A DNA stretch of 64,000 nucleotides from Sphingobacterium sp. FBM7-1. GTDB lineage: Bacteria; Bacteroidota; Bacteroidia; Sphingobacteriales; Sphingobacteriaceae. Location: the NCBI RefSeq assembly GCF_020687765.1, contig NZ_JAJEWJ010000001.1:434001-498000 (forward strand). The letters are read 5' to 3'. The translations under genes and the position numbers were made by a program. The stretch's first letter is position 1, and every line of letters starts with the position of its first letter. Positions 33,924 through 42,744 of this stretch are shown one piece after another. The notes beneath the pieces were generated by a model. That model had not been told where the DNA came from and ran no database searches. It was given only the letters and a program-made list of their open reading frames with translations.

Positions 33924-35354
33924 TTATTGCCAGCCACCGCCAACGGCACGGTACAATGCTGTGATTGCATTCAGCCGAAGTGCTTTGACGGTAGCCAAAT
34001 CCAGTTCTGCCTGTAATTTGTTCGACTGCGCCAAAATAACATCGAGATAGGTCGCTTCGCCGAATTGATATAGTTTCAATGAATTAGTTACGACGACATC
34101 GGCCTTTTCTACCAATCCGATTGCTGTTGTTTCTTGTTCTTCCAACTTATCAATTTGAACCAATGCATCCGAAACTTCGCCAAAAGCCACCAATACAGAT
34201 TGTTTGAAATTAAGCTCTGCTTGTTCCGATGCAATTTTTGCCTGTTCGTACCTTGTTTTTAGCTGGCGACTTTGCAAGATTGGTTGAGCTATTGTTCCAG
34301 TAGCAAGGCCGAAAAGAGATCCCGGTACATTGAACCAATTTGTCGCTTTTAGAGCGTTCAAACCACCCTGTGCCGTTATGTTCAAGGCAGGGTACATACT
34401 GACTTTTGCCACGTGAATGCTTGCTATACTTTTCCGCAAGGCTAATTCCTGTTTTTTTACATCAGGTCGATAACTCAATATTTCGGCAGGTATTCCTGTT
34501 GAAATATTTTCAGGGGTAGATACATTATCCAAATTTGCTTGTCTTACAATTTTATCAGGAAGTGAACCGGCAAGAATGCTTAGTGCATTTTCCTGTACAG
34601 TGATAGACGCTTCAATCGGCGGGATATTCTTTAATATTTGCTCTCTTGCAATTTGTTGCTGTTCGACCGCAAGCGAGTTAATCATTCCAAGTTCAAACTG
34701 CTTATTCAAAATAGTTAATGTACTATCTGCAAAAGCCAAGTTGTTTTTACTGATCGCTAACTGCTTATCAAGCATCAAGAGGTTATAGTACCCTTGTACT
34801 ACTTCAGCAATTAACCTTGTCTGAACGGCTTTAGCGGCTTCCTGTGTTTGCAGGTAGTCAGCTAACGCTTCTTCTTTTGCACCTTTTATCTTGCCCCAAA
34901 CATCTGCTTCCCAAGAAAGATTGATAGCGGTAGAATAATCCGTCAAATAATTCTGTCCAAGAAAATAACCCAATGACTGTCCGTTCATACTATTTTGCGA
35001 CGGACGGTTGATATTGGCGCTTGCAACCTGTGCATCAATCACTGGTGCATATCCCCATTTAGATTGTTTGTACCCTAATGAGGCAAACTCTATCTGTTTC
35101 AAAGCCACCTGTAAATCATTGTTCTGTTCTAAGGATTTATCAATAAGATTTACCAATATCGGGTCTTTAAAGAAATCCCTGTAACCAATATGTGCAATGT
35201 TCAAAGTATCATCGGAAAGCTCTAATTCTGTTCTGTAAGTGTCAGGAAGCCTAAGCTCCGGTTGCTGGTACTTCTGAACAGAACAGGAAGTCACAGACAC
35301 TGCAATAAACAGAGAACCGCCTAATAAATATATTATGTTTTTTACTGAACCCAT
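33924..35354 (-). CDS. Outer-membrane efflux factor (TolC/OprM family)
   Basis: From the ATG at 35354 the 476-aa product is a lipoprotein: signal helix IYLLGGSLFIAVSVTSC with the lipobox Cys. The body has the two OEP repeats of TolC-like trimers (YLQTQEAAKAVQTRLIAEVV, and later EQAELNFKQSVLVAFGEVSD). It forms the outer-membrane channel of the tripartite pump encoded by this operon. An alternative start at 35384 overlaps the AcrB stop but spoils the lipoprotein signal. Confidence 0.9.
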   Translation of the reverse strand: MGSVKNIIYLLGGSLFIAVSVTSCSVQKYQQPELRLPDTYRTELELSDDTLNIAHIGYRDFFKDPILVNLIDKSLEQNNDLQVALKQIEFASLGYKQSKWGYAPVIDAQVASANINRPSQNSMNGQSLGYFLGQNYLTDYSTAINLSWEADVWGKIKGAKEEALADYLQTQEAAKAVQTRLIAEVVQGYYNLLMLDKQLAISKNNLAFADSTLTILNKQFELGMINSLAVEQQQIAREQILKNIPPIEASITVQENALSILAGSLPDKIVRQANLDNVSTPENISTGIPAEILSYRPDVKKQELALRKSIASIHVAKVSMYPALNITAQGGLNALKATNWFNVPGSLFGLATGTIAQPILQSRQLKTRYEQAKIASEQAELNFKQSVLVAFGEVSDALVQIDKLEEQETTAIGLVEKADVVVTNSLKLYQFGEATYLDVILAQSNKLQAELDLATVKALRLNAITALYRAVGGGWQ

Positions 35355-35371
35355 TTTAAAAATTTTTAAGA

Positions 35372-38300
35372 TTAATATTCCCAATCCGCATCCGAAATAG
35401 CTTTGCCACTGATTTTCTCGTGGAGGTATTGGAAAACCACGAACAGAACAGGTGTAATAAACAGTCCTAAAATGGTTCCGAAAAGCATCCCTGAAATAGC
35501 AGCCCAGCCAATAGAGTGGTTACCCATTGCTGACGGACCGACAACGAACAGCAAAGGGATCAATCCCGTGATAAATGCCAGTGAAGTCATCAGGATAGGG
35601 CGCAGACGGGCCTTGGCACCTTCAATGGCAGATGCAAGCAGGCTTTTACCTGCCCGTCTACGCTGAATGGCAAATTCCACGATCAGGATACCGTTCTTCG
35701 CCAACAGACCGATCAGCATCACCAGCGCAATCTGTACATAGATATTGTTGGATATACCGGCAAAGGTGATTCCGATAAATACCCCGCTTAGACCTATCGG
35801 AATAGCTAACAGCACCGATAACGGCAGTACATAACTTTCGTATTGTGCTGCAAGCAGGAAGTAAACAAAGATGATACACAGGGCAAAAATCAAGGTCGAT
35901 TGCGCACCTGACTTGCTTTCCTCGCGGCTCATTCCTTTATAGTTATAGGTATAGCCCGGAGGCAATACCTGCTGGCTCACTTCTTCGATGGCCGCCATAG
36001 CCTGTCCCGTACTATATCCCCAACCCGGCATTACCGTCAGATTGGAAGAATTGAACAGGTTGAACCTGTCCACGACTTCGGCACCTGTTGTTCTTTTTAG
36101 TGTAACCAACGTGTTTATAGGCACCATTTCCCCACTGTTATTTTTTACAAAAACACCGTTCAATGAGGCTTCGTCCTTACGTGTTTCGGGAGTGGCCTGT
36201 ACCAATACCCGGTAATATTTACCAAATCGGTTGAAATCCGAAGACTGGATACTGCCGTAATATCCCTGCATAACGCCCATCACTTCAGCGACGGTTACGC
36301 CCAATTGGGCTGCTTTGGATTCATCCACTACCACTTCATATTGCGGATAGGAAACATCAAAAGTGGTGTAGGCCACCATAATCTCGGGCCTTTGCATCAA
36401 AGCGCCCATCATCGCGTAAGAGGCATTCCCAAGGTTGTGCAGCTCGCCATTGGTCCTGTCCTGCAATACCAGTTCTATACCACTGGTATTGCCAAAACCA
36501 TCCACCGTAGGCGTGTTCACAACAAGGAAGTTTGCCCTCTTGTCCTGCGATAAGATGCCCGTCAATTGTCCGATTACTTCATCTATGTTATGTACATCCC
36601 CGCGTTCTTTAGGTTTTTTCAGCTTCACAAAGAAGGTCGCTGCATTCGAGGCATTGGCACCGCTGAATAGACCCAATCCCGTCACGGACATCACATTGTC
36701 GGTCGCCGGATGGTGGACAAGAACATCTTCCGCTTTATTGACAACATCTGCTGTACGGTCAATGGAAGCTCCCGGAGGAAGATTTACCGTTGCAATAATA
36801 AAATTCTGATCTTCATCAGGAATAAATCCTGTTGGCGTTACAATCGACATCCACGCAAACAATCCACCAAATACTGCCATGATGGAAAATGCTACCCATT
36901 TTCTCTTGATAAGGAACAGGATTGATTTTCCGTACCTGTTGGTCATTTTATTGAATGAGGCATTGAAACCTGCAAAGAAACGATCTTTAAAACCGAGCTT
37001 TTTATGTTCACCATCTTCCGTATGATGTTGCTTTAAAAACAACGCGCACAATGCAGGGCTTAATGTCAAGGCATTAATAGCCGAAATGACAATCGCTATG
37101 GCCAAGGTTAGGGCAAACTGCTGATAGAACAGCCCGGTCGAACCCTCCATAAATGAAACCGGAATAAACACGGCAGACATCACCAGTGTAATGGAAACAA
37201 TCGCTCCCGATATTTCACTCATGGCAGAGACTGTAGCAGCCCTTGCATTGAGTTTTTTCTTCTCCATCTTGGCGTGTACGGCTTCGACCACCACAATCGC
37301 ATCATCCACGACTATACCGATGGCCAGCACGAGTGCAAATAAAGTGAGTATATTTATCGAAAAGCCAAAGAGGTTCATAAAGAAAAAGGTACCTACAATG
37401 GAAACCGGCACTGCAATAGCAGGTATCAACGTAGAACGGAAATCCTGAAGGAAAATATATACCACCAAAAACACAAGTAAAAAGGCTTCAATCAACGTCA
37501 TGATAACCTGATCGATGGATTGGTCAAGCGAATCTTTGGTAGCAAAAGGTATCTGATAGATCATTTTATCTGGAAATGATCTGGACAGCTCTTTCATTTT
37601 TTCCATCACCTCTATCTGCACCTCGTTGGCATTGGAACCTGCCATCTGGAAAACAGCCATAGAAACGGACTGTTTCTTATCCGATTTGGAAGATATGGCA
37701 TAATTATACGCAGCAAATTCTACGGTTGCCACATCTTTCAGCCGTAATACGGAACCATCGTTTAAAGCCCGTACTACAATATTTTCATATTGTTCGGGTT
37801 CTGTAAATTTACCCCTGTATCGCATGACATACTCCATCGCTTCATCCGTGCGCTCACCGAAACGACCGGGTGCAGCTTCGAGGTTTTGGGATTGGATAGC
37901 ATTGGAAACCTCAAATGGCGTTAGATTATAAGCATTCAGCTTGGCGGGGTCTAACCACACACGCATAGAATAATCCTTGTTACCCCAGGCCATTGCATCA
38001 CCCACACCCTTGATCCTTTTCAGCTCGGGCAGGATATTGATCTTGGCATAGTTCTCTATAAAAAGATCGTCCAACGAACCGTCTTCACTGGTCAAACTTA
38101 TAATCGCTATCTGGCTGTTCTGTCTTTTTATCGTAGTAATACCGGTCTGTACGACTTCTACAGGCAATTGATTCGTGACCTGTGCCACACGGTTCTGTAC
38201 ATTGATAGCCGCTTGATCGGGGTCAGTTCCCAATTTGAAAATAACGGTAATCTGTAATGTTCCGTCATTACTGGCAACCGAACTGATATAATCCATATTT

Positions 38301-38518
38301 TCCACACCGTTGATTGCATTCTCCAATGGAGGTGCTACAGAACGGGAAATTGCTTCGGCATTGGCTCCGGGATAGGTTGCGATGACCATTACCGTAGGCG
38401 GGGCAATGTCAGGGAACTTGGTAATAGGAAGGCTGACCATCCCTACGATCCCCAATATCACCAATAGAACAGAAATAACTGTCGCCAATACGGGTTTTTT
38501 TATAATACTTTTTAGCAT
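35372..38518 (-). CDS. RND multidrug efflux transporter (AcrB/MexB family)
   Basis: The 1048-aa inner-membrane proton antiporter shows the HAE1-type N-terminus (ATVISVLLVILGIVGMVSLP and FPDIAPPTVMVIATYPGA), the proton-relay acid pair in helix 4 (GIVVDDAIVVVEAVHAKM), and the late repeat (LVMLIGLLAKNGILIVEFA). It exports hydrophobic or amphipathic drugs. Gene order on the minus strand is membrane-fusion protein, this transporter, outer-membrane factor. Full-length. Confidence 0.95.
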   Translation of the reverse strand: MLKSIIKKPVLATVISVLLVILGIVGMVSLPITKFPDIAPPTVMVIATYPGANAEAISRSVAPPLENAINGVENMDYISSVASNDGTLQITVIFKLGTDPDQAAINVQNRVAQVTNQLPVEVVQTGITTIKRQNSQIAIISLTSEDGSLDDLFIENYAKINILPELKRIKGVGDAMAWGNKDYSMRVWLDPAKLNAYNLTPFEVSNAIQSQNLEAAPGRFGERTDEAMEYVMRYRGKFTEPEQYENIVVRALNDGSVLRLKDVATVEFAAYNYAISSKSDKKQSVSMAVFQMAGSNANEVQIEVMEKMKELSRSFPDKMIYQIPFATKDSLDQSIDQVIMTLIEAFLLVFLVVYIFLQDFRSTLIPAIAVPVSIVGTFFFMNLFGFSINILTLFALVLAIGIVVDDAIVVVEAVHAKMEKKKLNARAATVSAMSEISGAIVSITLVMSAVFIPVSFMEGSTGLFYQQFALTLAIAIVISAINALTLSPALCALFLKQHHTEDGEHKKLGFKDRFFAGFNASFNKMTNRYGKSILFLIKRKWVAFSIMAVFGGLFAWMSIVTPTGFIPDEDQNFIIATVNLPPGASIDRTADVVNKAEDVLVHHPATDNVMSVTGLGLFSGANASNAATFFVKLKKPKERGDVHNIDEVIGQLTGILSQDKRANFLVVNTPTVDGFGNTSGIELVLQDRTNGELHNLGNASYAMMGALMQRPEIMVAYTTFDVSYPQYEVVVDESKAAQLGVTVAEVMGVMQGYYGSIQSSDFNRFGKYYRVLVQATPETRKDEASLNGVFVKNNSGEMVPINTLVTLKRTTGAEVVDRFNLFNSSNLTVMPGWGYSTGQAMAAIEEVSQQVLPPGYTYNYKGMSREESKSGAQSTLIFALCIIFVYFLLAAQYESYVLPLSVLLAIPIGLSGVFIGITFAGISNNIYVQIALVMLIGLLAKNGILIVEFAIQRRRAGKSLLASAIEGAKARLRPILMTSLAFITGLIPLLFVVGPSAMGNHSIGWAAISGMLFGTILGLFITPVLFVVFQYLHEKISGKAISDADWEY

Positions 38519-38540
38519 AATATCTCTGAAATGTATTTAA

Positions 38541-39743
38541 TTAGTTATGGGAATTTTTATGTTCTTCAGAAACTGATTTTTGTTCCACCACTGCATCGCC
38601 GGACTGTAACCTTTCAAAGCCTGAAACAATGTATTTATCGCCGGGTTTGATTCCGTCCGTTACGATGAAATTTTGTCCTGATTTTCCTGAAACCTGAATG
38701 GGAAGTTGGACTACCTTGCTTTCCTGATCAACGGAATAAGCAAATATCCTGTCCTGAATACTCATTGTGGAAGAAATCGGGAACAGTATGGCATTGTCAT
38801 GGTTTTGCCCCAGTACAATTCTTCCTGTATTACCGCTTCTGAGCAACAATTTCGGATTGCTGAATTTTGCCCGCATCGTAATGGAACCTGTGGTTCTGCT
38901 GAATTGACCATCAATTGCATCTATTTTTCCCTGTAGCTCATATTTACTCCCATTTGAAATCAACAGGTCAACAGCAGGTGCATTATTCAGTTTGCCGTCA
39001 TATCTTTGCTGGAAATCCACGAAATCATTTTCGCTCATACTGAAATAGACATACACTTCCTGTATATCCGAAAGTACCGTGATCGATTCTACGTTTGTAG
39101 GAGAAAGCAAACTTCCAAGACGGTAATTCAATCTTCCGATATATCCGCTTACCGGTGCTTTAATGGTGCTGAAATTAACGTTAATCCGTGCCGATTCTAT
39201 TGCCGATTCGGCTTGTGCAACAGCTCCCTGCGCTCCATCATATGTTGCTTGCGCTTCCTGTATCTGAATATCGGTAACAACTTTACTGCTGACCAATTCC
39301 TTTTTTCTGTCCAAATTGATTTTTGCAGTTAAAAGGTTGGCTTTAGCAGTGGTAAGAGCCGCCTGTGCAGTGCGTAGCTGTTCCTGATAGACACGATCAT
39401 CTATCTTAAACAACGGCTGACCTGCTTTGACGTACTCACCCTCATCTACATAGATTTTACTTAGATAGCCGGATACCTGAGGACGGATCTCCACATTGGC
39501 AATACCTTCTATACTTGCTGAATATTCTTTTTCAATGGCAACGTTTTGCTGTTGCACCACAGCGAATGGAAGTTCGGGAGCTCCCTGATTCCACCCACTT
39601 TCCTGATTATTCTGCCCGCAGCCTGTCATTAAAAATATAGACAAGAGCAAGCCCGGCGAACCCATCTGAAAAAATCTGTTTTTAAGTGGTTTAACAGGAT
39701 TGACAGGATCGTTTAATAAAATTGAACGAATTGATTTTGACAT
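38541..39743 (-). CDS. RND membrane-fusion protein (AcrA family)
   Basis: From the ATG at 39743 the 400-aa product carries a lipoprotein-like signal (LLLSIFLMTGC) after a basic N-terminal extension. It then has the HlyD/AcrA plan: lipoyl half ANVEIRPQVSGYLSKIYVDE, a coiled-coil hairpin (ALTTAKANLLTAKINLDRKK), and the second lipoyl half FSTIKAPVSGYIGRLNYRLG. It bridges the inner-membrane pump and outer-membrane channel. The divergent TetR gene at 40159 is the likely repressor. Confidence 0.93.
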   Translation of the reverse strand: MSKSIRSILLNDPVNPVKPLKNRFFQMGSPGLLLSIFLMTGCGQNNQESGWNQGAPELPFAVVQQQNVAIEKEYSASIEGIANVEIRPQVSGYLSKIYVDEGEYVKAGQPLFKIDDRVYQEQLRTAQAALTTAKANLLTAKINLDRKKELVSSKVVTDIQIQEAQATYDGAQGAVAQAESAIESARINVNFSTIKAPVSGYIGRLNYRLGSLLSPTNVESITVLSDIQEVYVYFSMSENDFVDFQQRYDGKLNNAPAVDLLISNGSKYELQGKIDAIDGQFSRTTGSITMRAKFSNPKLLLRSGNTGRIVLGQNHDNAILFPISSTMSIQDRIFAYSVDQESKVVQLPIQVSGKSGQNFIVTDGIKPGDKYIVSGFERLQSGDAVVEQKSVSEEHKNSHN

Positions 39744-40158
39744 GATTATGATATATATATTTATTAGAAAACAATGCAAGTTGAAAAGGCCGGATACAGG
39801 AATTGTACCGACTAATGGCATTTGATTTGACGGGACTATTTTAATAAAGTACGAACCAGAAGGCGACCAATGGAGCGACCTGCGGCAATGTTGGGTTAAT
39901 TTCTGATGTGCATCCGAAAAGTTCAGGTAGAAAGGGACTATCCGAAGAAGAAAGAGAATAGCAGTGAATAATGCTTACAGCAGACACTCGTAACGCTTTA
40001 AAACGTACATTAATATCCCAATTATTGTTTACAGCATCCAAATTGTTATCCATATTATCCTTGTTCAGAAGTCGTTTTTTTGTCTAAACGACATGCAAAT
40101 GTAGAATTTTTTTTGAAACAAACCAATCGTTCGGTATCTTTGAAAAAAATATTTTTTT
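39744..40158. other. Divergent control region of the RND operon and the tetR gene
   Basis: The 415-nt gap lies between the minus-strand efflux operon and the plus-strand TetR gene. A clear plus-strand promoter is at 40112-40142. A 70-codon minus-strand frame at 39841-40053 has no known family and may be chance. No palindromic operator of high quality was found, but TetR operators can be imperfect. Confidence 0.5.
40112..40142 (+). promoter_or_regulatory. Bacteroidetes-type promoter of the tetR-SMR-pentapeptide genes
   Basis: TTTG at 40112-40115 and TATCTTTG at 40135-40142 are 19 bases apart, exactly the TTTG-N19-TAnnTTTG consensus of the Bacteroidetes housekeeping sigma factor. The TetR ATG follows 16 bases later, giving a very short leader. 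Confidence 0.75.
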
Positions 40159-40710
40159 ATGAGAGAGAGCAATCAATATACAAGAAAGAAAGAACCGGAA
40201 TTGAACAGGCAATCAATTATAGATGCTGCTACAGATATTGGCTCTGAAACCGACTGGAGCCAAGTTACTTTTCAAGCCATTGCTGATCGTATTGGATTGA
40301 GTAAAGGCGGAATCATTCATCATTTCAGGAATAAGGAAGAGCTTTTGGACGAGTTGATGAGTGAAAGTTTAGCGGAACTGACAAACTGGATAGAGCGATA
40401 TAAGAAAGAGCATCCTGATAAGGAAGGGGCAACGGCATATTTGGATTTTGTATTGAACGAAAGAAAAGATGAAAGTTATCAAATAACAATGCGAATAGTT
40501 CTACAGGCTATTTTGGTAAATCCCAAATACAGAACAGAATGGAACAAATGGTACAATAAACATATTATACCTCCCGAAGGTGAAATGAGCGCCAAAAGTT
40601 TGGCTATTTATCTAATTGCAGATGGTATTTGGTATGGCGAAAACATGAATTCACATACCTATTCTGAAAAAGATAAAAAACGGATTATGAACTATGTCAA
40701 AACCCTATAA
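40159..40710 (+). CDS. TetR-family repressor, divergent from the RND operon
   Basis: The 183-aa protein has a TetR helix-turn-helix at residues about 33-62 (VTFQAIADRIGLSKGGIIHH, then FRNKEELLDELM) and a C-terminal helical ligand domain. It is transcribed away from the AcrA-type gene and is followed 3 nt later by the SMR pump gene. It is likely the drug-sensing repressor of both directions. Confidence 0.9.
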   Translation: MRESNQYTRKKEPELNRQSIIDAATDIGSETDWSQVTFQAIADRIGLSKGGIIHHFRNKEELLDELMSESLAELTNWIERYKKEHPDKEGATAYLDFVLNERKDESYQITMRIVLQAILVNPKYRTEWNKWYNKHIIPPEGEMSAKSLAIYLIADGIWYGENMNSHTYSEKDKKRIMNYVKTL

Positions 40711-40713
40711 GTA

Positions 40714-41043
40714 ATGAAATATTTGTATTTAGCATTAGCTATAATTTTTGAAGTTGTCGGTTCATCTTTTATAAAAGCGTCAGATGGATTTTCTAAATGG
40801 CTCCCTACTACCATTGTTGCCATAGCTTATATGATTTGTTTCTATTTTTTGGCACAAGCTTTAAGGTACATTCCATTGGGAGTTGCTTATGCTATTTGGG
40901 GCGGATTGGGAATTGTCCTAACAGCGACAATTTCAGTGTTGGTATTCAAGCAAAAGTTAGATATACCTGCCATCATAGGGATTGTGCTTATCGTATCAGG
41001 CGTATTTGTAATGAATTTTTTCTCGAAAAGTTTAAGTCACTAA
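40714..41043 (+). CDS. SMR-family multidrug/quaternary-ammonium exporter
   Basis: The 109-aa protein has four membrane helices, the essential Glu at position 13 (LALAIIFEVVGSSFIKAS), and the signatures YIPLGVAYAIWGGLGIVLTA and PAIIGIVLIVSGVFVMNF. It is a proton-coupled antiporter for cationic compounds, of the EmrE/QacE/SugE class; which substrates cannot be told. It directly follows tetR on the same strand. Confidence 0.92.
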   Translation: MKYLYLALAIIFEVVGSSFIKASDGFSKWLPTTIVAIAYMICFYFLAQALRYIPLGVAYAIWGGLGIVLTATISVLVFKQKLDIPAIIGIVLIVSGVFVMNFFSKSLSH

Positions 41044-41065
41044 TATCAATTGAAACTAAAAATAA

Positions 41066-41650
41066 ATGGAAGAAACAGTCGTTCACACCAACAAAACATT
41101 TTCAGGTATTGATTATTCAGAAAAAAAATTAAGAAACAGAGAGTTCGTACAATGTGAATTTGTAAGTTGTGATTTCAACAAAAGTGATCTGAAAGAGAAT
41201 GACTTCGAAGATTGTATATTTAAACAATGTAATTTTTCAATGGCCGACATCGACGGAACAGGGTTTCGTAACGCTGTGTTCATTAGTTGTAAAATGCTCG
41301 GCATGGATTTCACAAGATGTAGTAAGTTCGCTTTCTCTTTTTCATTTACAGACTGCCATTTAGATTACAGTAATTTTTTTGGAACAAAGTTGAAAAAGAC
41401 CATATTTAAAAATTGTACATTGAAAGACGTGGAGTTTACCGAAGCCGACCTGACTGCTTCAGAATTTTTGGCTTGCGATCTTACTTCTGCGAGGTTTTCC
41501 AATACGAATCTTGAAAAAGCAGATTTTAGAACAGCCATAAATTTTGCTATAGATCCTGATGGTAACAAGATGAAAAAGGCAAAATTCTCTGCATTAAATT
41601 TGGATGGTTTAGTATACAAACACAATCTGGATATTGATTATAACAACTAA
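41066..41650 (+). CDS. Pentapeptide-repeat protein (Qnr/McbG-like fold)
   Basis: The 194-aa protein is built of A(D/N)LXX-type five-residue units across almost its full length (CEFVSCDFNKSDLKENDFED, CSKFAFSFSFTDCHLDYSNF, ADLTASEFLACDLTSARFSN), which fold as a right-handed beta helix mimicking DNA. Close structural relatives Qnr and McbG protect DNA gyrase from quinolones or microcins, but many family members do other things. Its place after TetR and SMR genes in a resistance block supports a protective role. A CDS of this length is typical of chromosomal relatives. Confidence 0.85.
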   Translation: MEETVVHTNKTFSGIDYSEKKLRNREFVQCEFVSCDFNKSDLKENDFEDCIFKQCNFSMADIDGTGFRNAVFISCKMLGMDFTRCSKFAFSFSFTDCHLDYSNFFGTKLKKTIFKNCTLKDVEFTEADLTASEFLACDLTSARFSNTNLEKADFRTAINFAIDPDGNKMKKAKFSALNLDGLVYKHNLDIDYNN

Positions 41651-42277
41651 TATTCAATTCTTTAGAATTACAATGCAAAATAGTAAATAGTTTTTAGTGC
41701 GAGAGTGGTTTATTATTTGGGTATAGAGTAACAAGAATAATGTTTTATACCATTTTTCTTAGCGTTGTAGTTTATCTCTTGATATGGAGGGAACAATATC
41801 GAAACAGTATCACATTTCGAATCAAAAGTTATTATCGATTTGAAAACTAAAACAGTTTTTAAAATGGCTTTGTACTTCGTATTAAAACATTTTTAGGCCA
41901 ATCTTACAATCGATACTATAACCTGGCGAAAGGCTTTCTATTTCAAATTACCTGTTTAAACAATATCGTATCGAATTGCTTTCGGTCGCCATTTTCTTTT
42001 CCTCCTGTGACGGTTTGACCACCGATGATATTACCTTTCACTAAAACAGAGTTAATTAGTACCTTTGTGTAAAGATATTCTTGAAGCGTTTTGCTTTGAG
42101 TCCGGCACTGAAACTTAGGAACTTTCAAAACAGCAGGACAACAAGTGTAAAACGCTCATGCTACGGCGTGGGCGCACTTATTGTTGTTGGGTTTCCTAAG
42201 ACCTCAGTGCTGTAAGTTGTTGCCTACGCTTTTTTTAAAGACGGCAGCATGATGATTTGAAATCAATTCTTTACAAA
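41651..42277. other. Non-coding region after the resistance cargo
   Basis: No gene is convincing. A 36-codon plus-strand frame at 41740-41850 starts MFYTIFLSVVVYLLIW and could be a tiny membrane peptide. A 61-codon minus-strand frame at 41943-42128 is unrecognised and may be a remnant. A structured 106-bp inverted repeat lies at 42105-42210. Composition is AT-rich except the inverted repeat. Confidence 0.5.
42105..42210. repeat. 106-bp imperfect inverted repeat (possible structured RNA or mobile remnant)
   Basis: The outer arms GCACTGAAACTTAGGAAC and the reverse complement of GTTTCCTAAGACCTCAGTGC pair with few mismatches. An inner stem pairs ACAACAAGTG with CACTTATTGTTGT, leaving a GC-rich tip (CGCTCATGCTACGGCGTGGG). 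It is followed on the plus strand by a run of T at 42230-42236. It looks like a long hairpin: structured RNA, a large terminator, or the footprint of a small non-autonomous element. Confidence 0.5.
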
Positions 42278-42484
42278 ATGGCAGCCTCGATATACTTTCC
42301 AAATTTTGAATATTCCGCATCGGAAGTTTTCAAGTATATGTATATTCTTAAAGATTTCACCTTAATGCTGAATGATGGGGATATTGTAAAATTTACTCCT
42401 GATGACGAGGATGCTTTTAAAAAATGGTTGGATGATAATGGAGTACAGAATATCAGAGAGGAAAGTAATTGGGTGGTGAAATAG
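42278..42484 (+). CDS. Small hypothetical protein
   Basis: The 68-aa protein from the internal ATG (a TTG 21 nt upstream is also possible) contains YILKDFTLMLNDGDIVKFTP and ends AFKKWLDDNGVQNIREESNW. The pattern of a beta hairpin followed by a helix resembles small DUF2442-type proteins only loosely. It lies alone on the plus strand between the inverted repeat and a convergent small membrane gene. Confidence 0.5.
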   Translation: MAASIYFPNFEYSASEVFKYMYILKDFTLMLNDGDIVKFTPDDEDAFKKWLDDNGVQNIREESNWVVK

Positions 42485-42508
42485 TAAACCATATCACCAC
42501 CTAATATA

Positions 42509-42670
42509 TTAGCGTCTCCGTTTTCTCGGTTTTGTCGTTGTCCATATAAAAATCGCCCAGACACCAAAAGCCACCGCGTAACCCGGCCACGGGTTTTGCA
42601 TACTCAAAGCTGCGAAATATCCAAATGTAGCAATGATACAAGTAATAAAAAACCAAATTACAGTTCTCAT
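42509..42670 (-). CDS. Small two-helix membrane protein
   Basis: This short ORF encodes 53 aa with two membrane segments (VIWFFITCIIATFGYFAAL and YAVAFGVWAIFIWTT) joined by SMQNPWPG and a strongly basic end KPRKRRR. The positive tail fits the inside-positive rule. It lies just downstream of the integrase gene's terminator. I do not recognise a family. Confidence 0.5.
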   Translation of the reverse strand: MRTVIWFFITCIIATFGYFAALSMQNPWPGYAVAFGVWAIFIWTTTKPRKRRR

Positions 42671-42702
42671 AGTATTTCAAATTTACGTTTTTAAATCAAA
42701 AA

Positions 42703-42733
42703 GAATTACATGAGGTTGATCCCCATGTAATTC
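42703..42733 (-). terminator. Terminator of the integrase gene
   Basis: GAATTACATG (42703-42712) and CATGTAATTC (42724-42733) form a perfect 10-bp stem with an 11-base loop. On the minus strand TTTTTGATTT follows. It starts 12 bases after the integrase stop. Confidence 0.75.
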
Positions 42734-42744
42734 GGTTAAGTTCA

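Noticed and set aside
39841-40053. 70-codon frame in the acrA-tetR gap
   Set aside because: Lies in the divergent control region, no start signal, no recognisable family.
41943-42128. 61-codon minus-strand frame
   Set aside because: Overlaps the inverted repeat, no family, no start signal; at most a gene remnant.
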